Shown: piece after piece, positions 62,183-64,000 of the stretch | Layout: every line of letters starts with the position of its first letter | How positions within the stretch are numbered: position 1 is the stretch's first letter | Assembly: GCA_964019425.1 (NCBI GenBank) | Contig: OZ025804.1 | Span: 62,001 to 126,000 of the forward strand | Reading direction: 5' to 3' | DNA length: 64,000 nt | Origin: Flectonema sp. DT1601 | Lineage: Eukaryota > Euglenozoa > Diplonemea > Diplonemida > Diplonemidae | Translations under genes and position numbers: made by a program | Notes under the pieces: generated by a model | Databases searched by the model: none | Seen by the model: the letters and a program-made list of their open reading frames with translations, nothing else | What the model was told of the DNA's origin: nothing

Positions 62183-63103
62183 GCCGTCAGGTCCTCGATC
62201 GCGCCGTTCAAGGCTGATTCAGTCATCCGTCCTCCCTTTCTTCGTACTCTTCTCAGGGTACAGACTGGTAGCATTAGTAGCAGCCGCCAGGCTTGGTCGT
62301 TATTTAAGTCTGCTACCAGATCCGACGTCAGCTTCAGCGCTTTCGCGAAGTGGTGCAGTAGGGGTACTGGAATCACCTTCAGTAGGGGCCTCCTCCGAGT
62401 GGCGATGGTTTCGAGGTCCGGCAGGTCTTGTGTCGATAGAGCCATCTCCTTGAACCCCTTGTAGGCGTCATCTAATTCCTTGGATTCTAGCTTTTCTCTG
62501 CAGGATTGGTGCATGGGTTGTGTCATTCCAATTACCAATCGGCAGACTGGGCACTCCCGTAGGTTGAGTCTGGAGAGGTGACTGTGTGTCAGGGGGTTCC
62601 CACTGAAAGCGCGCTCTTGCGCGTGCTGGAGCAGCTCCGTCCAAGACGGGAACGCCGCCTTGTGTCTGTCGCATTCCGGTTGTGGACACGTAAGTGAGAC
62701 ATCCTTTGGGCTGGGCGGATGTGGTAGCAAGGGACCAGCTGTTTCCGCGGTATTCATTCTGCCTGTCTGCAGGATCAGGAGAGGCCTTGCTTTATTGAGG
62801 AGGGATGTTAGCTTTTCCGGTGCCACTACGACGGGGTCGTAATGGCTCCCCTGCAAGGTGAGTGCGATCACGTGGCCCGGGGTTGTCCCGTTCCTTCCTG
62901 ACACCACTAGTTCTTCCTTTCCAACGAACAGTAGGAAGCTGCACTTCAGATCGTCTGCCATGGCTTGTAAGGCCAGTGCGTCACCCCACGCCTTGTCTGT
63001 TCTGAGCGTATTGAGGTATGCTTCCATCTCTGTGTCTGATGAAAAGCATTGGTTGAACACTTCTTGGCTCTTCTCAATAAAGTCAGCCGTCCTCTGTCGT
63101 AGC
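62065..63103 (-). pseudogene. LINE gamma: partial OTU-like cysteine protease and Cys/His fingers
   Basis: The frame is open upstream of the annotated GTG-type start into the poly(A) junction at 63104. EMEAYLNTLRTDKAWGDALA, then ALQAMADDLKCSFLLFV and HVIALTLQGSHYDPVVV match the C-terminal half of OTU domains (W-GD helix, and final HYD with the catalytic His). The N-terminal catalytic Asp-x-x-Cys box would lie beyond the truncation. Next come CPQPECDRHK…FPSWTELLQHAQ (C2H2-like) and CPVCRLVIGMTQPMHQSC. The OTU call rests on pattern only. Confidence 0.6.

Positions 63104-64000
<897 letters not shown>

Larger units (their letters stand above)
55290..63103 (-). mobile_element. Large GC-rich LINE: OTU, RT, restriction-like endonuclease, USP, HBD x2, RNase H-like
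   Basis: Minus-strand coding continues through five frames broken at about 62.1, 61.9, 61.06, 60.44 and 57.75 kb. Domain order from the 5' end: partial OTU-like protease, Cys/His fingers, RT with FYLDDG, a thumb/linker, a C-x2-C...H...C motif, an RPAD...FDVT restriction-like endonuclease, 300-bp Pro-rich repeats, a USP domain, two hybrid-binding domains, a weak RNase H-like segment and acidic repeats. The 5' end is cut just after the poly(A) of a LINE beta 3' end (63104-63111). GC content drops sharply near 55.3 kb, the likely 3' limit of its coding part. Confidence 0.75.

Overview
The window is nuclear DNA of a microbial eukaryote. It carries ATG16, a UBAC2-like rhomboid/UBA protein, a GT61 glycosyltransferase, a Bin3/MePCE-type RNA cap methyltransferase, a MAP2K-like kinase, linker-histone-like genes, short GT-AG introns and LINE retrotransposons. 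Every credible host gene and every LINE reads on the minus strand over 64 kb. Most host start codons lie 10-80 nt downstream of a pyrimidine-rich tract ending in AG, as if each mRNA began at a 3' splice acceptor. One-way gene arrays, pre-ATG acceptors and few cis-introns fit a spliced-leader organism, most likely a euglenozoan such as a diplonemid. That is inference: no spliced-leader gene is visible, and separate 5'UTR introns could give a similar picture.

Layout, left to right (genes read right to left). 0.3-14.7 kb: a PDZ membrane protein, two near-identical ATP sulfurylase genes in a 1,467-bp duplication, two ubiquitin-like/leucine-rich-repeat chimeras, a 2.24-kb element with terminal inverted repeats, and a two-exon TMEM134/TMEM230-like gene. 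16-20 kb: ATG16 and a small two-exon gene. 20-22.4 kb: LINE debris. 22.5-29.3 kb: an array of lysine-rich, SPKK-bearing linker-histone-like genes, most followed by a 16-nt hairpin. 29.6-42.1 kb: MePCE-like, GT61, DUF3592-like, a three-exon kinase, a long divergent histone-like gene and UBAC2-like.

42.2-64 kb is a nest of LINEs in head-to-tail orientation. Several 5'-truncated elements begin directly at the poly(A) tail of the element upstream. Two are of the I/ingi type (RT plus RNase H). One large GC-rich element encodes an OTU-like domain, RT, a restriction-like endonuclease, a USP-type deubiquitinase domain, two RNase-H1 hybrid-binding domains and a weak RNase H-like region. Directly downstream is an AT-rich 1,333-codon frame with a Josephin/papain-like Cys...His region. 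Three ubiquitin-protease-like folds in about 12 kb of mobile DNA is the most striking feature of the window.

Three cis-spliced genes were rebuilt by reading across introns of 66-80 nt (14.1-14.7, 19.3-19.8 and 36.6-38.1 kb). Intron and repeat boundaries were read by eye and may be off by 1 nt. Frameshifts in the LINEs may be decay or homopolymer sequencing error; this cannot be decided from one sequence.
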